Shown here one piece after another: positions 7,902 through 16,244 of a stretch of 64,000 nucleotides of DNA. The stretch's first letter is position 1. Each line of letters begins with the position of its first letter. The position numbers and the translations under genes are program-made. Below the pieces are notes generated by a model. The model had not been told where the DNA came from. It saw only the letters and a program-made list of their open reading frames with translations, and made no database searches. This DNA comes from JAGWBD01 sp965197455 (lineage in GTDB: Bacteria > Chloroflexota > Anaerolineae > Aggregatilineales > Phototrophicaceae), in assembly GCA_965197455.1 (NCBI GenBank), contig OZ240208.1, positions 1,116,001-1,180,000 on the forward strand. The letters are read 5' to 3'.

Positions 7902-8618
7902 TCACTCACTGCGGTCAGCCGGTTGCGGCTGGTAATCCCCTTCAACCCAGACGCTGCCTTCCGGGCCCTGTTCACGCTTCCACACAGGCACAATCTCCTT
8001 CAGTCGGTCGATACCGTAGCGCGCCGCTTCAAAGCAGCCTTCGTCGCGATGGGCGGAGGAGCAGGCAATCAATACTGTGTTTTGGCCTACCGCCAGGCTG
8101 CCCACACGCTGCAGGATGGCGATGCCCTGTACCAGCGGCCAGCGTTTACGGATCTCGGCTCCCACCTGACGCATGCGCGCCAGCGCCATGGGTTCGTAGG
8201 CTTCATATTCCAGCAGCGCAGTCTCGCGCAGTGAATCTCCTCGCAATGTGCTGCCGCGCACCATCCCGCTGAACACGCAGACCGCGCCGGTTTCCGGCAG
8301 CGTGATGGACGCGATCACTGCGTCGTGGTCGATGGGCTCGTCTGCCAGGCGATAGATCTCCGGCGGGCCGGCGCCACCGCTGACCGGCGGAAAGAAAGCG
8401 ACCGTATCACCCGCCTGCACCGACTCGTCATCAAAGGCGAACTCCTCGTTCACCGCGGCAATCGCCGCCGCCACATGCTCGCGCAGTTGCGGCAACTTGC
8501 TCGTCAATGCGCTGCGCACTTCCGCGACCGTGGCTGCTTCCTGCGCCAGACTGAGCGTCAGCTGCCGTTGGCCGGCGGCATCGCGCAGGGTCGCGAACAG
8601 CAGCACCTCAATCTGCAT
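7902..8618 (-). CDS. Fused molybdopterin synthase: MoaD (N-term) - MoaE (C-term)
   Basis: 238 residues. Residues 1-82 form a ubiquitin-like MoaD domain that ends in FFPPVSGG, the Gly-Gly tail (81-82) that must carry the thiocarboxylate; reading continues without a stop into MoaE, with ARMRQVGAEI, ACSSAHRDEGCFEAA and LKEIVPVWKRE as the catalytic region (conserved His-Arg and Lys). The enzyme converts precursor Z (cPMP) to molybdopterin. Because the MoaD Gly-Gly has to be a free C-terminus, such fusions (mycobacterial MoaX is the known case) need proteolytic cleavage after the Gly-Gly. The ATG at 8618 overlaps the moaC stop by 11 bases, so the two are coupled. Confidence 0.92.
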   Translation of the reverse strand: MQIEVLLFATLRDAAGQRQLTLSLAQEAATVAEVRSALTSKLPQLREHVAAAIAAVNEEFAFDDESVQAGDTVAFFPPVSGGAGPPEIYRLADEPIDHDAVIASITLPETGAVCVFSGMVRGSTLRGDSLRETALLEYEAYEPMALARMRQVGAEIRKRWPLVQGIAILQRVGSLAVGQNTVLIACSSAHRDEGCFEAARYGIDRLKEIVPVWKREQGPEGSVWVEGDYQPQPADRSE

Positions 8619-9105
8619 CAACGCGCTCCTGCGCCACATAGTCACCGCGCTGCCCGCCACGCTTCTCCAGCAAGCGAATCTCCCCGATGCGCATCTCCCG
8701 GTCCACCGCCTTGGCCATGTCGTAAACCGTCAGCGCTGCGACCGAAACCGCCGTCAGCGCTTCCATCTCCACGCCGGTCTGGCCGGTCGTGCGCGCCAGC
8801 GCCAGGATGCGCACCGCGCTGGCTGGCGCATCAAGCTCCAGTTCAACATCGATGTGAGTCAAGGCCAGCGGGTGACAGAGCGGAATGAGCGTCGCAGTCT
8901 GCTTGGCGGCCATGATGCCCGCCAGCCGCGCCACGGCGAACACATCGCCCTTCTTCAGCGCGCCCGCGCGAATGAGCTGCAACGTGGCGGGCTGCATGCG
9001 CACCGTGCCGGCAGCCCGCGCCATGCGTTCACTTTGTGGCTTGGCGCCCACATCCACCATGCGCGCCACGCCCTGTCCGTCCAGATGCGTCAATCCGTCA
9101 GCCAT
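8608..9105 (-). CDS. moaC: Cyclic pyranopterin monophosphate synthase MoaC
   Basis: 165 residues, normal for MoaC, which acts after MoaA in the first step of molybdenum cofactor synthesis. Motifs: MVDVGAKPQSERMA, the KKGDVFAVARLAGIMAAKQT block, LIPLCHPLALTHIDVE and GVEMEALTAVSVAALTVYDM with the catalytic Lys in DMAKAVD. The ATG at 9105 is preceded by AGGAG on the minus strand; longer in-frame starts would enter the ftsY promoter. It is the first gene of a minus-strand operon with moaDE, fabF and rnc, divergent from ftsY. Confidence 0.95.
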   Translation of the reverse strand: MADGLTHLDGQGVARMVDVGAKPQSERMARAAGTVRMQPATLQLIRAGALKKGDVFAVARLAGIMAAKQTATLIPLCHPLALTHIDVELELDAPASAVRILALARTTGQTGVEMEALTAVSVAALTVYDMAKAVDREMRIGEIRLLEKRGGQRGDYVAQERVDAD

Positions 9106-9127
9106 GACCCTGCTCCTGCCTGCGGCC

Positions 9128-9157
9128 AGTATAGCGCGAGTCTTGCCGCCTGCGGAA
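9128..9157 (-). promoter_or_regulatory. Probable promoter of the moaC-moaDE-fabF-rnc operon
   Basis: Minus-strand TTCCGC (9157-9152), an 18-base spacer and TATACT (9133-9128), about 23 bases from the moaC ATG. It overlaps the divergent ftsY promoter, so the two transcripts may compete for polymerase. Confidence 0.5.
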
Positions 9158-9171
9158 CGCCCGGCTATACT
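9143..9171 (+). promoter_or_regulatory. Promoter of ftsY-prfB
   Basis: TTGCCG (9143-9148), exactly 17 bases, then TATACT (9166-9171). It lies 40 bases upstream of the TTG start of ftsY. Confidence 0.7.
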
Positions 9172-9210
9172 GCCTGAGACGATTTCCCCTGCCCGACACG
9201 GAGTTCGCTC

Positions 9211-10101
9211 TTGAGTGTATTTGGCCGTGGCCTCTCCCGCACGCGGCGTTCTTTCTTCGGGCGTATCGCCACCCTGCTTACCGGCAGCGACATTGATGAA
9301 GACACCTGGGACGACATCGAGGCCCTCCTCATCCAGGCGGACCTGGGCCTTCCGGTCACGCAAAAGGTGCTGGCCACGCTGCGTGCGAACAACTGGAACG
9401 ATAGCGAGCAACTGCAGGATGGACTGCGCACGACCCTGTCCGGGATGCTGTCTGCACCGCCGCCCATGGACCTCAGCGGACGTCCGCTTTCGGTCGTGCT
9501 CGTGGTTGGCGTCAACGGCTCAGGCAAGACCACCTCGATCGCCCGCCTGGCCCACCGCCTCAACCTGGCCGGGCGCAAGGTCATGCTGGCCGCCGGCGAT
9601 ACCTTCCGCGCTGCCGCCATCGAACAGCTGCAAACCTGGGGGGAGCGCGTGGATGTGCCGGTCATTGCCGGCCGCTCCGGCTCGGATCCGGCCGCCGTCG
9701 TCTTCGACGCCACCAGGGCGGCCCAGGCGCGCGGCCATGACATCCTGATCATCGACACCGCCGGCCGCCTGCATACCAACGCCAATCTGATGAACGAACT
9801 GAAGCGCATCCGCTCGGTCTCTGCGAAGGTCGTGCCGGACGCGCCCCACGAGGTGTTGCTGGTACTGGACGGCACCACGGGCCAGAATGCCCTGCAACAG
9901 GCGCGCAAGTTTCAGGAGATTGTGGACGTGAATGGCGTCATCGTTACCAAGCTGGACAGCTCGGCCAGGGGTGGCATGGTTTTCGCCGTCTACGACGAGC
10001 TGGGCCTGCCAGTCCACTACGTGGGCCTGGGCGAGGGGCTGCACGATCTCGTCCCCTTCACCCCCGACATCTTCGTCAAAAGTCTCTTCGACGAGAACTG
10101 A
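9211..10101 (+). CDS. ftsY: Signal recognition particle receptor FtsY
   Basis: 296 residues. FtsY is the SRP receptor GTPase that docks ribosome-nascent chain-SRP complexes on the inner face of the membrane. The N domain (1-85) leads into the G domain with GVNGSGKTT (about 100-109), the DTFRAAAIEQL insertion-box motif, DTAGR (182-186) and TKLDSSARGG, a variant of the usual TKLDGTAKGG. It lacks the long acidic A domain of E. coli FtsY, as is common outside Proteobacteria. The start is TTG at 9211, with GGAG about 9 bases before; no better ATG fits. It is followed after 8 bases by prfB. Confidence 0.95.
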   Translation: MSVFGRGLSRTRRSFFGRIATLLTGSDIDEDTWDDIEALLIQADLGLPVTQKVLATLRANNWNDSEQLQDGLRTTLSGMLSAPPPMDLSGRPLSVVLVVGVNGSGKTTSIARLAHRLNLAGRKVMLAAGDTFRAAAIEQLQTWGERVDVPVIAGRSGSDPAAVVFDATRAAQARGHDILIIDTAGRLHTNANLMNELKRIRSVSAKVVPDAPHEVLLVLDGTTGQNALQQARKFQEIVDVNGVIVTKLDSSARGGMVFAVYDELGLPVHYVGLGEGLHDLVPFTPDIFVKSLFDEN

Positions 10102-10109
10102 GCGAACCC

Positions 10110-11207
10110 ATGGATCAGCTTGTCAACCAGTTGAAGGCGTTCAAGGAGACGATTGACGGGCTCATCGCGCGTCTCGGCATCCCGGACAAGGAAGCCGCTA
10201 TCGCCGCCATTGAGCAGGCCGCCGGCGCGACAAACTTCTGGGATGAGCCCGAAGCCGCCAGCCAGAAGATGCAGTCGCTTTCAACGCTGAAAGCCGAGGT
10301 CGGGCGCTGGCTCGATATTGCCCAGCGCATCGACGACGCGCTCGAGCTGGCGCAGCTGGATGACCCCGACCTGCTCGAAGAGCTGGCCGCGGAGTGCACT
10401 GCGCTGCAGCCCCTGGTGGAGCGTATGTCCTTCCATGCCATGCTCTCCGGCCCGCATGACCAGGCAAGCGCCATCCTCGCCATTCACGCCGGCGCCGGCG
10501 GCACGGACTCGCAGGACTGGGCCGGCATGCTCGAGCGCATGTATCTGCGCTGGGCGGAACATGGCGGCTATGGCACCACCGTCATTGACCGCAGCGAGGG
10601 TGAGGAAGCCGGCATCAAGAGCGTTACGCTCGAGATTGCCGGGCCTTATGCCTTTGGCTACCTGCACAGCGAACGCGGCGTGCATCGCCTCGTGCGCCTC
10701 AGCCCCTACGATTCCGCCAGCCGCCGCCACACTTCCTTTGCCAAGGTCGAGCTGTGGCCAGACATCCAGGGCACAATTGACATTGAGGTCAAGGAGTCCG
10801 AGCTGCGGGTCGATTCTTACCGCGCCGGCGGCGCCGGTGGCCAGCATGTGCAGAAGAACGATACCGCCATCCGCATCACCCATCTGCCGAGCGGAATTGT
10901 GGTGCAATGCCAAAACGAACGCAGCCAGAAGCAGAATCGTGAACGGGCCATGCAAATTCTGAAAGCGCGCCTGCTTGAGGAAGAACGACTGAAACAGGAG
11001 GCCGAGCTGTCCAGTCTGAAAGGCGAGAATGTGGACGCTGGCTGGGGCAACCAGATTCGCTCCTACGTGCTGCACCCCTACCAGATGGTCAAGGATCACC
11101 GCACCGGATACGAAGTGGGCAATACGGGCGCGGTGCTTGATGGCCGCCTGACCGAATTCATGGAAGCCTGGATGCGCACCCGCGTGGCCGCCGACACACC
11201 GGCTTGA
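10110..11207 (+). CDS. prfB: Peptide chain release factor 2
   Basis: 365 residues. RF2 terminates translation at UAA/UGA. The peptidyl-tRNA hydrolysis motif is RAGGAGGQHVQKND (GGQ at 243-245). The stop-codon recognition tripeptide is SPY (198-200, LVRLSPYDSASRRHTSF) where E. coli RF2 has SPF. The frame is continuous from the ATG at 10110 with no CTTTGA slippery site, so the programmed +1 frameshift that autoregulates prfB in many bacteria is absent. The C-terminal region (GWGNQIRSYVLHPYQMVKD) is normal for RF2. It is co-directional with ftsY and ends at the -35 of the first rpoC promoter. Confidence 0.94.
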   Translation: MDQLVNQLKAFKETIDGLIARLGIPDKEAAIAAIEQAAGATNFWDEPEAASQKMQSLSTLKAEVGRWLDIAQRIDDALELAQLDDPDLLEELAAECTALQPLVERMSFHAMLSGPHDQASAILAIHAGAGGTDSQDWAGMLERMYLRWAEHGGYGTTVIDRSEGEEAGIKSVTLEIAGPYAFGYLHSERGVHRLVRLSPYDSASRRHTSFAKVELWPDIQGTIDIEVKESELRVDSYRAGGAGGQHVQKNDTAIRITHLPSGIVVQCQNERSQKQNRERAMQILKARLLEEERLKQEAELSSLKGENVDAGWGNQIRSYVLHPYQMVKDHRTGYEVGNTGAVLDGRLTEFMEAWMRTRVAADTPA

Positions 11208-11232
11208 CAATCCAGACTGTCTGCGCTATGCT
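11204..11232 (+). promoter_or_regulatory. rpoC promoter P1
   Basis: Perfect TTGACA (11204-11209), 17-base spacer, TATGCT (11227-11232). The -35 overlaps the last codons of prfB. Confidence 0.75.
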
Positions 11233-11283
11233 GCGGTCATTGTTTACACAATTCACATACGTACCAGCGAGGCCGGACCCGAC

Positions 11284-11312
11284 TTGACAGGCAGGCCCTG
11301 CCAGGCTATGCT
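11284..11312 (+). promoter_or_regulatory. rpoC promoter P2
   Basis: Perfect TTGACA (11284-11289), 17-base spacer, TATGCT (11307-11312), exactly 80 bases after P1 with the same hexamers and spacing. It leaves a leader of about 180 bases before the rpoC start; I see no riboswitch or attenuator hairpin in that leader. Confidence 0.75.
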
Positions 11313-11500
11313 TTGCTGTTGTCTATGGTAAAGCAGTTATACATCCTGAAGACGCAGCGGTTCCAGGCGCGAGCGCTGTGTTTTCATGCGTCTGTTGCGC
11401 CCCGCAACCCATATTGTGTTAATGATTTCAGGTTGGCAGGCCCGGTCTTGCCTGTCGTTTGACTGCCCTTCCCCCATCCTGAACTGCAGAGGAGGTCATC

Positions 11501-14500
11501 TTGGAAGCGAAGGATTTCAGCGCACTTCGCATCAGCCTTGCCTCACCGGACCAGATCTCGAAGTGGTCCTACGGCGAAGTCACCAAGCCGGAGACGATTA
11601 ACTACCGTCGTCTGCGCCCTGAAAAAGACGGCCTGTTCTGCGAAGCCATTTTCGGCCCCACCCGGGACTGGCAATGTTACTGCGGCAAGTACAAGAACCT
11701 GCGCTATCGCGGCATCGTCTGCGACAAGTGCGGCGTGGAAGTCACGCGCTCTTCGGTTCGTCGTGAGCGCATGGGCCACATTCAGCTGGCCGCGCCGGTG
11801 GCCCACGTCTGGTATACCCGCCGCGTCCCCAGCTATCTTGGCCTGCTGCTCGACGTCAACCGTCGTAATCTGGACCGCGTTCTCTATTTTGCCCAGTACG
11901 TCATCACCAATGTGGATGAGGACGCCCGCAAAAAGGCGCTGATGCGCGTAGAGCGCGAGCTGGCGCAGCGCGAAATGTTGAAGGGCGGCGACCTCATTGA
12001 GCAGATGGCTACCCTGCGCAGCGAACGCGACACGTTCGTCGAGTCCGTCGAGGGCCGCAAGGCGGAGATCCACAACAGTTTTGACGAAAAGCTGGCGCGC
12101 CTCAGCGATGAACTTATGCAGGATGCGCAGAAGCTGCACCAGCGCATCGAGGACATGCGGGGCACAAAAGCGAGCTCGCAGGTCGTGCTGGAAGCCACTG
12201 GCAAGGTCATCGTCGCCGAAGGCAAACAGGTGAGCGCCAATCACCTCACCAGTTTGCAGAAAACCATTAACGACCAGCTGGGCGACATTCAGGAACTCAT
12301 CGAGATTGAACGCCTGGAGCAACTGGCAGCGCTTGACGAGCAGGGAAAACAGCTCGCTGCCAACACTGAAAGCCAGCTGCGGGAACTGCAGGACCAGATC
12401 AACGAGATGATGGCCACCGTGCGTCACAGCGCGGACAATGCCCGCAGTGAGTTGCAGGACCTGGCTGTGCTGCAATTCCTCTCCGAATCGCGCTATCGCC
12501 AGCTGAAGGGTCGCTACGGGCGCGTCTTCCAGGCCAACATGGGCGCCGAGGCATTTTACGAGATTCTGAAAAACATGGATCTCGAGCGCCTGTCACTGGA
12601 GCTCTGGCAGGAAGTGCGCGAGACCCGCTCCATGCAGCGCAAGAAGAAGGCCACCAAGCGCCTCGGCGTCGTGGAAAGTCTGCGCAAAAGCCAGAACCGG
12701 CCCGAGTGGATGATCCTCACCATTTTGCCGGTCATTCCGCCCGACCTGCGCCCCATGGTGCAGCTCGATGGCGGCCGCTTCGCCACCAGCGACCTCAACG
12801 ATCTCTACCGTCGCGTCATCAACCGTAACAACCGCTTGCGGCGCCTGCTGGAGCTGGGCGCTCCGGACGTCATCGTCCGCAACGAAAAACGTATGTTGCA
12901 GGAAGCCGTCGACAGCCTCGTCGACAACAGCCAGCGCGGCAAGGAGCTCAGCCGTCGCGGTCGCCGCGAGTTGAAGTCGCTGAGCGACATGCTGAAGGGC
13001 AAGAAGGGTCGCTTCCGCCGCAACCTGCTGGGCAAGCGTGTCGACTATTCCGGGCGCTCGGTGATCGTCATCGGCCCCCGGCTCAAGCTGCATCAGTGCG
13101 GCCTGCCCAAGACGATGGCGCTCGAGCTCTATCGCCCCTTCGTCATCAGTCGCCTGGTGAACCAGAACTATGCCAGCAACGTCCGTGGCGCCCGCCGCAT
13201 CATCGAACGTGAGCGCCCCGAAGTGTGGGAGGCGCTGGAAGAAGTCATCAAGGACCGGCCGGTGCTGCTCAACCGCGCGCCCACCCTGCACCGCCTGGGC
13301 ATCCAGGCCTTCGAGCCGCTGCTGGTTGAAGGCAAGGCCATCCAGATTCACCCGCTTGTTTGCTCGGCCTTCAACGCCGACTTCGATGGCGATCAGATGG
13401 CCGTGCACGTTCCCCTCAGCGAGAAGGCTGTGCAGGAAGCGCGCGAGCTTATGCTCAGCACGCGCAACCTGCTCAAACCCGCGGATGGCTCGCCCATCGT
13501 CGGCCCTTCCAAGGACATGGTGCTGGGTTGCTACTACCTCACCATGGACCCCACCGTCGAAATTCTGGCGTCAAAAGCGCGCGCTGACGAGTTCCGCTCC
13601 ATCGACAGCGTGCTCAACACAGAGGTTGAGGTCGGCGTCGCGCTACGCAGCAATGCCTACTTCTACGCACTACAGCAGGGGCTCGACAATATCAAGCTCT
13701 TCACCGATGTCACCGAAGAGGATGACACCGGGCGCGTGCGGGTCCTGGAGTCGGCAATTGACCGGACGGTGCGCGCTGTGCTGGAAGGCGAAGTGGATTG
13801 CACGCTGGCCAACGCTTACGAGGCCCGCAAGTACCTGCGTCAACACGAACTTGAAGATCAGCTGGAGATCGCCAATCTGCACGAACGCCGCCTGATCGTT
13901 GACATGGACGAGGTGCAGTACATCTACCAGCTTGGTCTGGTCAGCCTGCATACGCCCATCCTGCTCGGCAACATCTACGATAATCGCCCGCCGCAGGACG
14001 AGGCCGAAGCGACCACAGTCGGACGTGCCCTGTTTAACCGCATCCTGCCTGATGAAATGCGCTTTGTGCAGGAGACGCTGGGCAAGCGCGGGCTGAATGA
14101 CCTGGTCGCGCTTTGCTACCAGCGCATTGGTTCCGAACTCACGACCGAGGTGGTTGACCAGATCAAGAACTTCGGCTTTCACTACGCCACCATCTCCGGC
14201 ACCACCGTCGCCGTGTCCGACCTGACCATCCCTGAGGAACGCGCGGACATTCTGGCCAGTGCCGAGAACACGGTTGTGCGCGCCGAGCGCGATTTTCGGC
14301 GCGGCCTGCTGACCGAAGAGGAACGCTACCAGATCACCATCGACGAGTGGACCAACGCCAAGAACCTGCTGCAGGACCACATCCGCGATGCACTGGATCC
14401 TTACGGCCCCATCGCCATCATGGCCCTCTCCGGCTCCACCAAGGGCGGCTTTGGCCCCATCACCCAACTGGCCGGCATGCGCGGCCTCATGGCCGACCCC

Positions 14501-16174
14501 TCCGGGCGGATCATCGAAATGCCCATCTTGAGCCACTTCCGCCAGGGGCTGACCGCTCTGGAGTACTTCATCTCTTCGCATGGCGCGCGCAAGGGTCTGG
14601 CCGATACTGCGCTGCGCACTGCGGACGCCGGCTATCTGACGCGGCGTCTGGTCGACGTGGCCCAGGATGTGATCGTCAATCGCAGCGACTGCGGCACCGA
14701 GGCAGGTCTGGTTATCAGCCGTGCGCAGGACATTGCCGGCCAGACCATGCTCGAACGCACCATTGGCCGCGTCGCTTCCGAACCGGTTTATAATCCGGAA
14801 ACCGGCGAGTTGATCATTTCGCGCAACGAGCTAATCGATGAGGCAATCTCCAGCCAAATTCAGCAGAGCGATGTCGAGGAAGTCTTTGTACGCAGTCCCA
14901 TGACCTGCTCGCTCATGCATGGCATCTGCGCCCTCTGCTACGGGCGTGACCTGGGCAGCGGCGACATGGTCAGCATCGGCGCCGCAGTCGGCATTGTAGC
15001 CGCCCAGTCCATCGGTGAGCCTGGCACGCAGCTAACCCTGCGCACCTTCCACACCGGCGGCATCGCCCAGGCCAGCGGCGATATCACGAGCGGTCTGCCG
15101 CGCGTGGAAGAGCTCTTCGAAGCGCGCCGGAAGCCTCGTGGCGAGGCGGTCATCGTGGACATCGGCGGCATTGTGCGCCTGGGCCGCCGCTCCGGCGTGC
15201 GCATCGCCACCGTGATCGATGAGCAGGTAGACAACGAAGAACACAGCTTGCCTGAAGGCTGGGAACTGCTGGTCGAGGAAGATCAGGAGGTCAAGCCCGG
15301 TCACGAGTTGGCCCGCTCCGCCCAGGACCCCGAGCAGACCCTGAACGCCGGCATGCAGGGCACGGTGCATGTTGAAGACGACACCATCACGGTCGTCTGG
15401 CGCCACCGCCATGAGGAGGAGTACGAGATTCCCTCCAATGCGCGACTGACGCCGGAAGTTTACGACGGCGCGGAAGTGCATCCCGGGCAGCAGTTGACCG
15501 AGGGCGCCAGCAACCCGCACCGCATCCTGCGCATCCTCGGCGAGGAAGAAACTCGCCTCTACCTGCTTTCCGAGGTGCAGAATGTCTATCGCAACCAGGG
15601 TGTGAACATCGCCGACAAGCACTTCGAGGTCATGATCCGCAAAATGCTCTCGAAGGTGCAGATCACCCGCAGCGGGAACAGCGATCTGCTGCCTGATGAT
15701 TTGATCGACCGGCTGCGTCTGCTGGATATCAACGAAAAGCTGCTGGCAGAAGACAAGGAACCGGCTGCCGGCTCGCCGGTGCTGCTCGGCATTTCGCGCG
15801 CAGCCCTGAGCACCGACAGCTTCCTCTCCGCCTCCAGTTTCCAGCACACCATCAAGGTGCTGGCAGGCGCGGCCATCGAGGGCAAGCAAGACAAGCTCTT
15901 CGGCCTGAAGGAAAACGTCATCATCGGCAAGCTGATTCCGGCCGGTACCGGCTTCCACACCTATCAGGATCGAGAGCTGGTGGCGCCCGAAGTCTCGCTG
16001 GAGGCGCAAGGTGCGCTGCTCATCGAGGACATGGATGAGACCGCGGACGTGAATGCCCTGCTTGAAGATGTCTTGCTGGCAGACGGTGAAGCCTTCGCCG
16101 AAGTGCTGGAGGATTCAGAAACCGGTAGTGACAGCCTGGAAGACGCTGACGACGGGTTGGATCCAATCGCCTGA
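11501..16174 (+). CDS. rpoC: DNA-directed RNA polymerase subunit beta-prime
   Basis: 1557 residues, about 150 more than E. coli RpoC. The N-terminal zinc site is C59, C61, C74, C77 (CYCGKYK...CDKCGVEV). The catalytic loop NADFDGDQMAVHVPLS places the Mg-binding aspartates at 627, 629 and 631. The second zinc site is C1064, C1136, C1143, C1146. The bridge-helix/trigger-loop region reads GARKGLADTALRTADAGYLTRRLVD. Residues about 145-345 are a Glu/Gln/Arg-rich, strongly helical insertion in the N-terminal region, probably coiled coil, like the beta-prime non-conserved domain of Thermus-type enzymes. The start is TTG at 11501, with an AGGAGG 6 bases upstream. rpoB is not upstream; the gene is driven by its own tandem promoters. 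Confidence 0.98.
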   Translation: MEAKDFSALRISLASPDQISKWSYGEVTKPETINYRRLRPEKDGLFCEAIFGPTRDWQCYCGKYKNLRYRGIVCDKCGVEVTRSSVRRERMGHIQLAAPVAHVWYTRRVPSYLGLLLDVNRRNLDRVLYFAQYVITNVDEDARKKALMRVERELAQREMLKGGDLIEQMATLRSERDTFVESVEGRKAEIHNSFDEKLARLSDELMQDAQKLHQRIEDMRGTKASSQVVLEATGKVIVAEGKQVSANHLTSLQKTINDQLGDIQELIEIERLEQLAALDEQGKQLAANTESQLRELQDQINEMMATVRHSADNARSELQDLAVLQFLSESRYRQLKGRYGRVFQANMGAEAFYEILKNMDLERLSLELWQEVRETRSMQRKKKATKRLGVVESLRKSQNRPEWMILTILPVIPPDLRPMVQLDGGRFATSDLNDLYRRVINRNNRLRRLLELGAPDVIVRNEKRMLQEAVDSLVDNSQRGKELSRRGRRELKSLSDMLKGKKGRFRRNLLGKRVDYSGRSVIVIGPRLKLHQCGLPKTMALELYRPFVISRLVNQNYASNVRGARRIIERERPEVWEALEEVIKDRPVLLNRAPTLHRLGIQAFEPLLVEGKAIQIHPLVCSAFNADFDGDQMAVHVPLSEKAVQEARELMLSTRNLLKPADGSPIVGPSKDMVLGCYYLTMDPTVEILASKARADEFRSIDSVLNTEVEVGVALRSNAYFYALQQGLDNIKLFTDVTEEDDTGRVRVLESAIDRTVRAVLEGEVDCTLANAYEARKYLRQHELEDQLEIANLHERRLIVDMDEVQYIYQLGLVSLHTPILLGNIYDNRPPQDEAEATTVGRALFNRILPDEMRFVQETLGKRGLNDLVALCYQRIGSELTTEVVDQIKNFGFHYATISGTTVAVSDLTIPEERADILASAENTVVRAERDFRRGLLTEEERYQITIDEWTNAKNLLQDHIRDALDPYGPIAIMALSGSTKGGFGPITQLAGMRGLMADPSGRIIEMPILSHFRQGLTALEYFISSHGARKGLADTALRTADAGYLTRRLVDVAQDVIVNRSDCGTEAGLVISRAQDIAGQTMLERTIGRVASEPVYNPETGELIISRNELIDEAISSQIQQSDVEEVFVRSPMTCSLMHGICALCYGRDLGSGDMVSIGAAVGIVAAQSIGEPGTQLTLRTFHTGGIAQASGDITSGLPRVEELFEARRKPRGEAVIVDIGGIVRLGRRSGVRIATVIDEQVDNEEHSLPEGWELLVEEDQEVKPGHELARSAQDPEQTLNAGMQGTVHVEDDTITVVWRHRHEEEYEIPSNARLTPEVYDGAEVHPGQQLTEGASNPHRILRILGEEETRLYLLSEVQNVYRNQGVNIADKHFEVMIRKMLSKVQITRSGNSDLLPDDLIDRLRLLDINEKLLAEDKEPAAGSPVLLGISRAALSTDSFLSASSFQHTIKVLAGAAIEGKQDKLFGLKENVIIGKLIPAGTGFHTYQDRELVAPEVSLEAQGALLIEDMDETADVNALLEDVLLADGEAFAEVLEDSETGSDSLEDADDGLDPIA

Positions 16175-16197
16175 GTTCGCTTGAATCATGAACTATT

Positions 16198-16220
16198 AGG
16201 GCGGCCCCTGTGGCCGCCCT
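16198..16220. terminator. Possible bidirectional terminator hairpin between rpoC and the glycoside hydrolase gene
   Basis: A 9-bp perfect stem, AGGGCGGCC / GGCCGCCCT, with a 5-base loop, between convergent stops at 16174 and 16245. There is no clear T-run on either side (minus strand continues TAATAGTT), so it is only a moderate intrinsic terminator. Confidence 0.5.
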
Positions 16221-16244
16221 CTGGCTTCATCCGGTCAACCGGAC

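Noticed and set aside
6689..8272. Plus-strand open frame of over 500 codons antisense to fabF and moaDE
   Set aside because: Shadow of two clear genes, low-complexity Ala/Arg/His composition, no family motif.
10110..10200. A +1 programmed frameshift in prfB
   Set aside because: Reading is continuous from the ATG and there is no CTTTGA slippery stop in the early region.
11386..11601. 71-codon open frame over the rpoC start
   Set aside because: Overlaps the rpoC start in another frame and covers the leader; no ribosome site or conserved sequence.
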